Shown here piece by piece: positions 5,614-13,221 of a stretch of 13,221 nucleotides of DNA (position 1 is its first letter; each line of letters begins with the position of its first letter). The stretch is from JABDGR01 sp035546135 (GTDB taxonomy: Bacteria; Verrucomicrobiota; Verrucomicrobiia; Opitutales; JABDGR01). The notes beneath the pieces were generated by a model. That model was not told where the DNA came from and did no database searches. It saw only the letters and a list, made by a program, of their open reading frames with translations. The stretch spans positions 1-13,221 of the forward strand of contig DASZWY010000047.1 of assembly GCA_035546135.1 (NCBI GenBank), written 5' to 3'. A program made the translations under genes and the position numbers.

Positions 5614-8600
5614 ATGCCCTCCCGCTTGCGCGTTTCCAGCCATCCGGCCGCCGCTTGGGCCGAGGTGGTGGAGCCGTGGCTGCGCGCCGAGGGGGCGCAA
5701 TGGCGGGAAAGGCGCGCCGTCCTTGCGCCCAACGCCGTCTGGCTGGCGGCCTTGAAGGGCGGGGCGGTGGCCGCGGGATTGCCGGTGTTTGGCGTCGAGT
5801 GGCACACGCCGGGCCGCTGGCGCGCCCAGGCGCTCGCCGCGTTGCCTGGTCTAGCCCGCCGCGTCGCTTTGCGCGAGGATTTGCATTTGTTGCTCGAACT
5901 GGCCGCCGCAAATTTGCCCAACAACCCGCTGGCGCGCGCGTATGCCGCCGATGCCGCGCCGTTTCAGGAATGGCTCGATGCCCTTGAAAACGCGGGCTGG
6001 AACGCCGACGCGCTGCCCGATGCCCACGCGCGGGAATTGGCGCACGTCGCGGAAAAATTGCGCGCGCAGGTGGGCGTTCTCACCGCCGCCGCGGCCGACC
6101 GAATTTTGCGCGAAGCCGCCGCCGCGAAAACTTTGCCGCGGTTGGGTGATAAATTATTGGTGGTGGGTTTCGGCCCCGGCGACTGGCCGCTGGCCACACT
6201 GCTCGAAACGGCGTGCGCCGCTTATTCCGCGTGTGATTTCGTGCTCGATGCGCCGGAGAATGCCGTCGAGCGCGAGGCCGCCAGCGCGGCGTGGGTCGGA
6301 CGCTGGGAGGAAATTTTTGCCGGACCGGCCGAATGGCTTGAGGCGCCGCTGGAAACGCCCGCGCCGTTCGCCCCGCTGGCCATGGAAGTCGCCGAGCCGG
6401 TGCGCGCGCCGGCGGCATCCGCAAAATTTTCCCGGGCAAAGCCGCCGCCGCCGATTGTGTGGCTGGCGGATAATTTGCAGGCCGAGGCCGATTTGGCCGT
6501 GGCCCAGGCGCTGGCCTTTTTGTGCGAAGACAACGACGCCCGGGTCGGCGTGGTGGTTGGTTCGGCGGCCAGTCCGCTCGCGCGCGAAATCGCCGCTCGG
6601 CTCGCCGCGCTCGGCTGCCCGCATTACGACGCCACCGGCCACCTGCCGGGGCGCACCGCGGCGCAGCAACTTTTTGAAGCGTGGCTCGATTGGCAGGAAG
6701 ACGGCCGGCTGGCGGGTGTGGTGGCGTGGGTTCGCGCCGTGGGCCGGCTCCGTTTGCTCGAAGAAAAAAGCGCCGCCGCCATCGAGCGGTCTTTGCGCGA
6801 AGCCGCGCAGGCGCTTCTGACCGACGACCCGGCGCCCGCCGCTGCGTGGCTCGAAGCCGCGGCGGTTGAATCGCTCGAGGCGCGCGCGTTTCTTCGCGAC
6901 TGGCCGCGGCTGCCGGAGTCCGCGAGGTGGGAGGAATTTTTGGAAAAAACGCTCGCGGTTTCCGCGAAACTCCATTGGCCCGCCGAACCGGAAGCCCTGG
7001 CGCAGCGCGCCCAGGATGGGCCGGGGAAACTCGCGGCCAAGGTTCCGCGAGCAGCCGTGCTGCGCTGGGTGCGCGCGGTCACTCGCGTGCCGGGACGCAC
7101 GCGTGCGGCGCTGGGCCGCGAGCCGTGGGCACGTCTGCAAATCGTGGATGCCGCCGGCGCCGCCGCGCAGACCTGGACACATCTGGTGCTCGGCGGCTTG
7201 CAGCATGGCGAGTGGCCTGCCGACCGCCGCGATTCGCCGCTGCTCGACGACGCGTGGGCGGAAAAACTTAACCGCGACACCCTGCGCCAGGGTCCGCACG
7301 GCGAAGGGCATTGGACGGTCGCGCCGGGACGCGGTTTGCTTTTGACCGTGGCGCAGGCCCGCCGGCTCGACCGCGCCAACTTTGCGCGCCTGCTGGGATT
7401 GCCGGCGCGCGGCCTCGCCCTGACTGCGCGCCGGGCCGACCCCGTCGATGGGCGGCCCGCCCGCATTTCGGAATATTTCTGGGCGGTTGCGCGCGCCATG
7501 CTCGGACGCTTGCCTGCGGAGGAAGACTGGCGGGCTCTCGCGGATTCCAGCCGCCGTCGCCGGGAGGAGGTGCGGCCGTGGCTGGACCAAAATTATTCGA
7601 CGCCGCTGGCCGCCGAAAGCCGCGCCGCGCCTGCTTCCGCAAAAGCCGCGCAGGCTTTCCGCCTCCGTCGGGATGAAAGTGTGCCGTTCGACGAATTTTC
7701 TTTTTGCCTGCGCGCCCCGCCCGCGGCGCCTTTGCGCCTTTCGTGCAAAGCCTGGGAACACGCGCTCGCGCAGCCGGGCGCGTCGTGGTTTAAATACCTG
7801 CTGCGCGCCGAGCCCCGCTGGCGGCCGGCGGAGGAGGATGCGGCGCGGCTGGCGCGGGGCATTTGGGCCCATGAATGCGTGAAGCCCGTGCCGGCCAACA
7901 CGCCGGAATCCTGCCCATTGCCGGCGTTGGCGGCGTGGAAAAAATTCTCGAACGACACGGCGGAAAAATTGCGCGCCGCCGCCGCGGCGGCTTTCAGCGC
8001 TGCGGGGCGGCCGCTGCCCGAAGCGTGGCTCGATACTCACGCCGAGGCCGTGCGCCTGGCCGAGCGCTGGGTGGCGGAGCTGGCCGGCCTCGCCGATTGG
8101 CCGCACGCGTTCGCGGAAATTTCCCTGCCCGGACATTTGCGGGTTGCGCTGCCGGGTTTCGCATCACCGGTTCCGCTGCGGGGAAAGCTGGATTGGGTGT
8201 TGGTTCCGCGGCCGGCGGCTTGGGCAAAGTTGGATGGCGCGCCGGCGTGGCTGTTCGATTTCAAATCCGGCGCCGATCAGCCGCTTTCGTTGTCGCGCCT
8301 CGCCCAAGGGGATGGTTTGCAACTGGCGCTTTATGCCCGCGCCCTGCTCGCGCTCGGCGCGGAGACCGTCGCGCTCACGCTGCTCAATGCCGACGCCGAC
8401 GCCGCCGCCCAGTTGGAGAGCGCGCAACTCGATGCGCCCGAACTCGCGCCGCTCTGGCGGTTGCTCGCGGATTTTGCCGAACGCGCCCAGTGGGGCGAGC
8501 GTTGCGATCTGGAGAACCCGCACGCGCGCGCCAGCAACTATCCCGGCGCCACGCTGCCCGTGCCGGTCGAAATTTTGCGGCGCAAATGGCGGCGCACCCA

Positions 8601-8619
8601 CGGGGAGGCCATGGAATGA
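5614..8619 (+). CDS. addB: AddB-like PD-(D/E)XK nuclease subunit of a helicase-nuclease
   Basis: This is the likely non-motor partner of the AddA-like protein that follows; together such pairs resect double-strand breaks for RecA loading. With the ATG at 5614 it has 1,001 residues. The frame is open further upstream (TTG 5485, ATGs at 5497, 5500 and 5596), but codons there are AT-rich and unlike the gene body. The N-terminal half is a degenerate SF1-like fold with no Walker A. LVLGGLQHGEWP (about 524-535) matches the region shared by AddB/RecC-type proteins. The C-terminal RecB-family nuclease has RGIWAHE (His753), LRGKLDWVL (Asp860), LFDFKSG (Asp882, Lys884) and GLQLALYARAL (Gln903, Tyr907), so it looks catalytically complete. 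The four cysteines that hold the AddB iron-sulfur cluster are absent. The stop overlaps the next start (ATGA at 8616-8619), marking an operon. Confidence 0.85.
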   Translation: MPSRLRVSSHPAAAWAEVVEPWLRAEGAQWRERRAVLAPNAVWLAALKGGAVAAGLPVFGVEWHTPGRWRAQALAALPGLARRVALREDLHLLLELAAANLPNNPLARAYAADAAPFQEWLDALENAGWNADALPDAHARELAHVAEKLRAQVGVLTAAAADRILREAAAAKTLPRLGDKLLVVGFGPGDWPLATLLETACAAYSACDFVLDAPENAVEREAASAAWVGRWEEIFAGPAEWLEAPLETPAPFAPLAMEVAEPVRAPAASAKFSRAKPPPPIVWLADNLQAEADLAVAQALAFLCEDNDARVGVVVGSAASPLAREIAARLAALGCPHYDATGHLPGRTAAQQLFEAWLDWQEDGRLAGVVAWVRAVGRLRLLEEKSAAAIERSLREAAQALLTDDPAPAAAWLEAAAVESLEARAFLRDWPRLPESARWEEFLEKTLAVSAKLHWPAEPEALAQRAQDGPGKLAAKVPRAAVLRWVRAVTRVPGRTRAALGREPWARLQIVDAAGAAAQTWTHLVLGGLQHGEWPADRRDSPLLDDAWAEKLNRDTLRQGPHGEGHWTVAPGRGLLLTVAQARRLDRANFARLLGLPARGLALTARRADPVDGRPARISEYFWAVARAMLGRLPAEEDWRALADSSRRRREEVRPWLDQNYSTPLAAESRAAPASAKAAQAFRLRRDESVPFDEFSFCLRAPPAAPLRLSCKAWEHALAQPGASWFKYLLRAEPRWRPAEEDAARLARGIWAHECVKPVPANTPESCPLPALAAWKKFSNDTAEKLRAAAAAAFSAAGRPLPEAWLDTHAEAVRLAERWVAELAGLADWPHAFAEISLPGHLRVALPGFASPVPLRGKLDWVLVPRPAAWAKLDGAPAWLFDFKSGADQPLSLSRLAQGDGLQLALYARALLALGAETVALTLLNADADAAAQLESAQLDAPELAPLWRLLADFAERAQWGERCDLENPHARASNYPGATLPVPVEILRRKWRRTHGEAME
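8604..8608 (+). promoter_or_regulatory. Ribosome binding site GGAGG of addA
   Basis: GGAGG lies 7 bases before the ATG at 8616, inside the end of the addB-like gene. It is the only strong Shine-Dalgarno I see in the window. It fixes the addA start at the ATGA overlap, even though the frame stays open for about 740 bases upstream. Confidence 0.85.
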
Positions 8620-11600
8620 GCGCCGACCAATTGGCGCGCGAGCGCTTCGACCGTGAGACGGAGAAAAATTTCTCGGTCATCGCGCCCGCGGGCGTGGGCA
8701 AGACCACGGCGATTTCACGGCGCGTCGCGCAAATCGCGCGCGGTGACGCCGGCGCGCGGGCGGAAGGCCGGGAGCCGCGTCTGCCGCGCCTGGTCGTCGC
8801 CACCTACACGCGCAAGGCGGCCGAGGAATTACGCAATCGCGCGCGCGCGGAAATCGTCAAGGCCGCGCTGCCGCCGGCGGTCTTCGGTTATTTCAACGAG
8901 GCTTATTTCGGCACCATCCACAGCTTTTGTCTCGAGCTGTTGCGCCGCTTCGGCCCGCTCGCGGGACTGTCCGCGCGTTTGGCCATCGAGCCGGAGGACA
9001 CCGCGCCGCGGCTTGCCTTTCAACGCGACACCGCCGACACCGCGAGTTTTTTGCCGGTTGCCGCGCGCGCAAACTGGCGGCGTTACGGCGCCGCGGACGT
9101 CATTTGGCCGCTGGTTTGGAAGTGGCCCGCGGGTTCGCCGCCGCCGCCTGCGCCTGGCCCGTTCCCGCAACTTGATTTTTCCGCGGTGCTGGATTTCGCG
9201 CCGAAGCGCAAGGACGGCCGGGTGCTGCGCAACCTGGAAATTTCCCGCGAACGGTTGCGGCGCTGGCGCGAGGCGGGCGCTTCCGCGCGGGCGCTGGGCG
9301 TGCCCGAGGTTTCCGGCGGCGGGGAGGAATTCAAGGCGCGGTGGAATCAAGCCTTTCAACCCTTGCGCGAATGGCTGGCCGCCGCCGCCGCCCATGCCGC
9401 CGCGGGCTTGGCGGAGGCGTTTGCGCTCGCGAAACTTTCGCGCGGCACGCTGGGCTACGACGATTTGGCGCGCGCCGCGCTCCGGCTGCTCCGCGACCCG
9501 GCGGCCGGCGCCGCGATTCGCGCGCAGGGCTACTCCGTCATCCTGGACGAGGCCCAGGACACCGACCCCGCGCAATTCGCGGTGCTGCTCGGCGTCGCCC
9601 AGCCGCCCGGGGCAACCGGCTTGTGGACGGAGGGCGCGGAACCGCCGCCGGCGCCGGGGCGTTTCTCGATGGTCGGCGACCCGCAACAATCCATTTACAC
9701 CCGCGCCGACGTGAAGCTGTATCTGGATTTGCACGAAAAATTGCAGCGCGCGCACGCTGCCGAAGCGCTGACGTTTTCCGTCACCCACCGTTGCGACGAA
9801 GCGGTGGTTCATCACGTCAACGAACGATTCGCGGAAATTTTGAGCCGCGCCCGGGGCCAGGTGGGCTTTGTGGAATTGCGGGCGCGTCCGGATGCCGGCC
9901 GGGGCCGAGTGTGGCGGTTGCCGGTGACCCGGCCCGCCGATTTTCCGGCGAAGCCGAAGGTTGCCGAGATGATTGCGGCCGAGGCTCGTGCGCTGGCTCA
10001 ATGGCTGTCCCAAGTGGGTTATGCCGGCGTGGGCGCCAGCGGCTGGGAGCACGTGGCCATCCTCGCGCCTCGGCGCGACTGGCTTGAAGCCGTTGCCCTC
10101 GAACTGCAATCGGCCAGGCTCGACGCCCAACTGCACTCGAGCGACCGCACTCCCGGCGCCGACCCGGCGCGCGCGTGGCTCGGCGCCTTGCTCGGCGTGC
10201 TGGCCGATCCGGGGGATATTTTCGAAACAATCGGCGTGCTGCGCGAAATTTTTGGCGTTTCCGACGACGCACTTTATCACTGGCGCACCGGCGCGCCTCT
10301 GTCGAACGACCTCGGCGCCGCCCTGGCCTTGCTGGCTGCGTTGGCGCGCGAGGTTGCGGAACAGCCCTTGCGCGACGCGGCGGTGCTCGCCGCGCAGGCG
10401 GTGCGTTTGCGCGAGCGGCTCGCGGCCCTGCCCGCGCCGTCCGACCCGGAGGCGCTCGAAACGCTGCTCGACCAAGCCACGCTGGCCGACGCCCGCGGAG
10501 AAACTCTGGCGGCCTTTGCGCGCGCGCTGCGGCGCGGCCCGGCGGAAGCCGTCGAAGATGCCGCCCGGCTTGGCGTGGTGCAGTTGCTGACCAACCACAA
10601 GGCCAAGGGCCTCGAATGGCAGGCGGTCATCCAATTCGGGCTTTTTCTCGAGCCCCGCTTCCCCGCGCCGGAGTATCCCTGCTGGCGGCCCGCCGCGCCC
10701 GATCAGCTACCCAGGGTTTTTTACGACGGCGTTCATGCCGCCTTGGAAAATGACGGCGAAAATGCCCTCGCGCTTGCGCGCCGCGCCGAGTTCGAGCGCC
10801 TGCTGTACGTCGCCGCGACCCGCCCGCGGCACACGCTGATCCTGTTGGATGCGGAATCCCTCGGCGAAAAGACGAGCGCAAAATCCCTCGCGGCGCTTAT
10901 GGGCATGGTTGAGGACGGCCCCGCACGGGCCACGTGGAAAAATCTGGCCGCGCCCGGCGAAAAAAATTCCGGCAAAAAATCCCCCAACCGACCGACCGTA
11001 TCCGCTCCGGAATCCATTCGCTGGCCGCAGCCGGAGTGGCCGGAGGGATTTTTTGCCGCGGCCTTGCCGCAAACGACAGCTTTCACCCGTCGGGTGCGCC
11101 CCAGCACGCTCGCCCGCCACACGGACGGGCCGCAGCGCGATGAGCCGGATTTGGCCGCGCCGCCCGACTATCCCGAAGAGCAGCCCGCGCCCACCGCCGC
11201 CGTCGCCTACGGCAACTGGTGGCATGAGTTGATGGAGGACACTCCGTGGTCGCGCGGTCGTGCGGCGTGGGAGGAATTTTGGCATGCGCGCATTGCCACC
11301 GCGCCCGAGCCAGAACGCGCCGATGCGGAAATCGCCTTGCTCCGGCACTCGGCCCTGGCGGAGCGGCTGGCTGCGCCGGATTTGGAATTTTGTACTGAAG
11401 CGCCGTTTTTGTGGACCGAGCCCGGCGGCGTGCGCGCCTTTGACGGCTGCGTGGACCTCGCCGTGTGGGACGGCAAAAATTCCCGGTGGCTGGTGGTGGA
11501 CTGGAAAACCGACCGCACTGGCCGCGATGCGGCCGGCGAGTTGCGCCAGCGCTACGGCCCGCAGGTTGAAATCTATGCGCGGGCTCTCGCCGCAATAAGC

Positions 11601-11660
11601 GACACGCCCGCCGAAGCCTTTTTATACGGAACGCGCGAGGGCGCGCTCATCGCGCTCTAA
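8616..11660 (+). CDS. addA: AddA-like UvrD-family helicase with C-terminal RecB-type nuclease
   Basis: This 1,014-residue ATP-dependent 3'-5' helicase-nuclease acts on DNA ends in recombinational repair. All SF1A motifs are visible: Walker A APAGVGKTT (residues 23-31, Lys29), motif Ia VVATYTRKAAEELRNR, FGTIHSFCLELLRRF, Walker B ILDEAQDTDP with Asp311-Glu312, motif III GDPQQSIY (from Gly354), motif IV SVTHRCDEAV, motif V LTNHKAKGLEW (Thr659 to Trp668) and motif VI RLLYVAATRPR (from Arg728). The C-terminal nuclease has GNWWHEL, FDGCVDLAVW (Asp947), VVDWKTDR (Asp962, Lys964) and GPQVEIYARAL. Motif III reads IYTRADV, one or two residues shorter than the usual IY-x-W/F-R-G-A-D and lacking the aromatic. 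The gene is coupled to addB by an ATGA overlap. Its final 39 bases overlap the convergent metallopeptidase gene. AdnAB is the alternative, but the partner's lack of Walker A favours AddAB. Confidence 0.93.
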   Translation: MSADQLARERFDRETEKNFSVIAPAGVGKTTAISRRVAQIARGDAGARAEGREPRLPRLVVATYTRKAAEELRNRARAEIVKAALPPAVFGYFNEAYFGTIHSFCLELLRRFGPLAGLSARLAIEPEDTAPRLAFQRDTADTASFLPVAARANWRRYGAADVIWPLVWKWPAGSPPPPAPGPFPQLDFSAVLDFAPKRKDGRVLRNLEISRERLRRWREAGASARALGVPEVSGGGEEFKARWNQAFQPLREWLAAAAAHAAAGLAEAFALAKLSRGTLGYDDLARAALRLLRDPAAGAAIRAQGYSVILDEAQDTDPAQFAVLLGVAQPPGATGLWTEGAEPPPAPGRFSMVGDPQQSIYTRADVKLYLDLHEKLQRAHAAEALTFSVTHRCDEAVVHHVNERFAEILSRARGQVGFVELRARPDAGRGRVWRLPVTRPADFPAKPKVAEMIAAEARALAQWLSQVGYAGVGASGWEHVAILAPRRDWLEAVALELQSARLDAQLHSSDRTPGADPARAWLGALLGVLADPGDIFETIGVLREIFGVSDDALYHWRTGAPLSNDLGAALALLAALAREVAEQPLRDAAVLAAQAVRLRERLAALPAPSDPEALETLLDQATLADARGETLAAFARALRRGPAEAVEDAARLGVVQLLTNHKAKGLEWQAVIQFGLFLEPRFPAPEYPCWRPAAPDQLPRVFYDGVHAALENDGENALALARRAEFERLLYVAATRPRHTLILLDAESLGEKTSAKSLAALMGMVEDGPARATWKNLAAPGEKNSGKKSPNRPTVSAPESIRWPQPEWPEGFFAAALPQTTAFTRRVRPSTLARHTDGPQRDEPDLAAPPDYPEEQPAPTAAVAYGNWWHELMEDTPWSRGRAAWEEFWHARIATAPEPERADAEIALLRHSALAERLAAPDLEFCTEAPFLWTEPGGVRAFDGCVDLAVWDGKNSRWLVVDWKTDRTGRDAAGELRQRYGPQVEIYARALAAISDTPAEAFLYGTREGALIAL

Positions 11661-12653
11661 GTCCGGGCGTTTCCGCCGCCAGGCACGCACACTCACTGCC
11701 ACGCCGGTGGCCAGCCACGGCCATGCCGCCGGCTCGGGCACCACCGCCCAGCCGACATCCTGCAGTCCGGCCTCGTCGAGTGTGGTAAAGTACTTGCGCG
11801 TGCCGACGGTCAGCGTGGGGTCCATGGCCACTTCTTGCGTGGTGTTGCCAAGAAAGACCGTGCTGGTCGTGCCTTCGGCCCAGTGGCCGAGATCGGGCGA
11901 AAGCGCCACGGGGCTGCCGCCGTTGAGGGCCTCCGCATGCGCGCCGGTGAAATTGCCGCCCGAGATCAGCGCATCCCAGGATTGCGCCGTGCCAATGCCG
12001 AGCACGTGGCCCAGTTCATGCAGTGCGACGGAATAAAAATCATTCTTCCCGCCGGGCACGTCGTTGGTCGAAGGGTCGCTGTCGAAATACCACGTCGCGG
12101 TGCTGCTGAAGGCGATGGCGCCCCCCCACGGGCCGAAGTCCGTCGGCGTGCCGGCCAATGCGCCGGCCTGCCCGCGTCCATGCAATATATCAATCCAGGC
12201 CTGCGAGCCGCTGCCCTGCCATCCGCCCGGACCGGCGAAGCCCAATTCATTGCCGGGCAGCGAAGTTGCGCCACCCACATAAATAATGAGCGTGTTTGCG
12301 GGAACGTTCAGGTCCGTGATCGTGATGTTCGCCGCGGCGTTGTTGGGGTCGGAAGGATTAAAAGTGTCGAACGTCGTCCAGGTGTCGGTGATGTGGTCCG
12401 TGACGGATTGCGCGGATGGGTTAATGGCCGTCAGGCTGTCCGTCAGGTGGGAACTGAGGAACTGTGCGGCGTCATTGAGCAACGTGGCGGCCTGCGGGTT
12501 GGAGGTAAAGAAGCCGCCGGTGTCGTAAGTATAGTCAAACTGGATGGTGATGCCGGCTTGAACGCGGGGCGCCGTCGACAAAACCAAGGCCAAGGCCAGC
12601 AGCGGGGCCGTCCCGAATAATGTTCCTCGCATAAACCGAACTTTGATAGCCAT
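11622..12653 (-). CDS. Secreted metzincin-like metallopeptidase with PEP-CTERM sorting signal
   Basis: The product is an exported zinc peptidase of 343 residues. The ATG at 12653 gives a classic signal peptide: basic n-region MAIKVRFMR, hydrophobic core LFGTAPLLALALVL, and cleavage after VQA (residue 33). The frame is open to 12767, but the extra 38 residues lack a signal character. The zinc site is HELGHVLGIGT (His212, Glu213, His216). The third metzincin ligand, normally His at position 222, is Thr. His257 in DLGHWAEG is a candidate replacement, as in leishmanolysin-type enzymes, and Met277 in VAMDPTL may be the Met-turn. The C-terminus has VPEP (305-308), a hydrophobic helix and RRKR (326-329), the signal cut by exosortase. 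A further 14 residues follow, mostly opposite the addA 3' end. The substrate is unknown. No Shine-Dalgarno or confident promoter is seen in the 129-bp upstream gap. Confidence 0.85.
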   Translation of the reverse strand: MAIKVRFMRGTLFGTAPLLALALVLSTAPRVQAGITIQFDYTYDTGGFFTSNPQAATLLNDAAQFLSSHLTDSLTAINPSAQSVTDHITDTWTTFDTFNPSDPNNAAANITITDLNVPANTLIIYVGGATSLPGNELGFAGPGGWQGSGSQAWIDILHGRGQAGALAGTPTDFGPWGGAIAFSSTATWYFDSDPSTNDVPGGKNDFYSVALHELGHVLGIGTAQSWDALISGGNFTGAHAEALNGGSPVALSPDLGHWAEGTTSTVFLGNTTQEVAMDPTLTVGTRKYFTTLDEAGLQDVGWAVVPEPAAWPWLATGVAVSVRAWRRKRPDLERDERALARSV

Positions 12654-12782
12654 TTTTGGGCCATTTCTCAAGCTCAATGCGCTTCCCAAACTCGAATAAC
12701 GGTCGTGATTGCCGGGTATGATGGAATTTCGCGCTGATAATAACGGCGGGGTAAATAGAGGGGGCAATTGGGCCCTCCATCC
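12654..12782 (-). other. Gap between repeat protein and metallopeptidase genes
   Basis: This is a 129-bp AT-richer gap. A short stem GAGGG/CCCTC flanks CAATTG at about 12758-12777 just after the repeat-protein stop; it has no U-run and is at best a weak terminator. AT-rich stretches (TTATTAT and CGTTATTC on the minus strand) could hold a promoter for the metallopeptidase, but no -35/-10 pair is convincing. No -24/-12 sigma-54 pattern was found. Confidence 0.3.
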
Positions 12783-13221
12783 TCAAGGCCCATAGTAAAT
12801 ATTGTTGTTGCCGCGGTAGATGCGCACGTTTGGCGCCGGCGGCGGATTATCAATGATTTTTTGCACGGCCTGTGTCAGTTTCTGGCGCTGTTCGTCCGTG
12901 AGGTTCGCCACGTTTTGCACCGCTTGCATGGCGGCCTGCGGATCAGTGGCCGCCCATTGTGTGGTGACGCGCTGGATGGAGCTGTAGCGCGTGTCGGGGT
13001 TGCCGATCGTCGTGGCCCAGTTCATGGTCGCCGCAGGGTCGTTGCGCGCCTGCGTGTTGACGATTTGCTCGACCGCAGTATCGCGCGCGTCGCCCGGGGG
13101 CAGCGTGTTAATCCATTGCGAGGCGGCGACGGAATCGGTTTGCAGCCAGTTGCGGGCCACGGTGCCGGTGGTGTCGGTCAGCGCCTTGTTTTGCGGCAGT
13201 TGCGAAAGCATTTTCGCCGCG
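12783..13221 (-). CDS. C-terminal part of a short-helical-repeat protein (5' end outside window)
   Basis: The frame is open to the window edge (the codons before the internal ATG at 13211 read AAK), so this is the 3' end of a longer gene; 145 residues are seen. They contain about three degenerate repeats of roughly 32-34 residues. The first begins TDSVAASQWINTLPPGDARD, the second DPAATMNWATTIGNPDTRY, and the third DPQAAMQAVQNVANLTDEQR. The repeated core is D-x-x-A-A-x-x-W followed by a Pro/Gly-containing turn and an Arg-Asp or Arg-Tyr pair, which suggests stacked helix pairs. Similar repeat proteins are familiar from Verrucomicrobiota genomes, with no assigned function. The end is Asn/Tyr-rich (YRGNNNIYYGP). 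It lies upstream of the metallopeptidase on the same strand with a 129-bp gap, so co-transcription is uncertain. Confidence 0.75.
   Translation of the reverse strand, partial: AAKMLSQLPQNKALTDTTGTVARNWLQTDSVAASQWINTLPPGDARDTAVEQIVNTQARNDPAATMNWATTIGNPDTRYSSIQRVTTQWAATDPQAAMQAVQNVANLTDEQRQKLTQAVQKIIDNPPPAPNVRIYRGNNNIYYGP

Noticed and set aside
6154..8136. Minus-strand frame of 660 codons opposite addB
   Set aside because: Arg-rich shadow of the addB-like gene without recognisable motifs; the plus-strand frame has nuclease motifs.
7875..8615. Upstream extension of the addA frame by 247 codons
   Set aside because: It overlaps the addB nuclease domain in another frame and is Arg/Gly-rich; GGAGG and the ATGA overlap place the start at 8616.
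8829..10634. Minus-strand frame of 601 codons opposite addA
   Set aside because: Shadow of the helicase gene, which shows every SF1A motif on the plus strand.
1..13221. CRISPR arrays, insertion sequences, tRNA or rRNA genes
   Set aside because: I saw no regularly spaced repeats, transposase or integrase frames, or conserved RNA gene sequences on either strand.

Overview
The window is GC-rich bacterial DNA, densely coded on both strands, with no mobile-element genes, CRISPR array, rRNA or tRNA that I can recognise. A secreted metallopeptidase with a VPEP-type PEP-CTERM sorting signal, an alanine-rich LysM protein, a C-terminal fragment of a short-helical-repeat protein and mostly weak Shine-Dalgarno sites suggest Verrucomicrobiota or a neighbouring PVC lineage. 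This is inferred from family content, not from a marker gene.

Layout. (1) Positions 3-854 (+) hold the 3' two thirds of homoserine dehydrogenase. (2) Positions 867-1758 hold a small-gene cluster. Two divergent ribbon-helix-helix (RHH) regulators face away from a shared 83-bp gap, and the rightward one is coupled by an ATGA overlap to an unrecognised 114-residue protein. (3) Positions 1727-5373 (-) are a co-directional run, read right to left: membrane-anchored LysM protein, Nudix hydrolase, PfkB-type kinase, proA. The proA reading frame is interrupted by one amber codon where the family has a conserved Gln, five codons before the catalytic Cys. A 107-bp nested inverted repeat lies between the kinase and proA. 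(4) Positions 5614-11660 (+) are a two-gene DNA-repair operon: an AddB-like nuclease of about 1,000 residues, then an AddA-like UvrD-family helicase-nuclease of 1,014 residues, joined by an ATGA overlap and a GGAGG ribosome site. (5) Positions 11622-12653 (-) encode a PEP-CTERM metallopeptidase whose 3' end overlaps the helicase gene tail to tail. (6) Positions 12783-13221 (-) hold the 3' end of a repeat-protein gene that runs off the window.

How the genes work together. The AddA/AddB pair should form a heterodimeric double-strand-break resection machine. The AddB partner lacks the iron-sulfur cysteines and Walker A motif that many AddB proteins carry. Homoserine dehydrogenase (Thr/Met branch) and ProA (proline) are housekeeping amino-acid biosynthesis genes lying on either side of the regulator cluster. 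The LysM-Nudix-PfkB order may be an operon, but nothing in the sequence ties the three to one pathway.

The observations most worth following up are the amber codon in proA, the nested inverted repeat upstream of it, the divergent RHH pair with an inverted repeat over a TATAAT box, the missing Fe-S ligands in AddB, and the unusual third zinc ligand of the metallopeptidase. I did not find a convincing case for a wholly new system.
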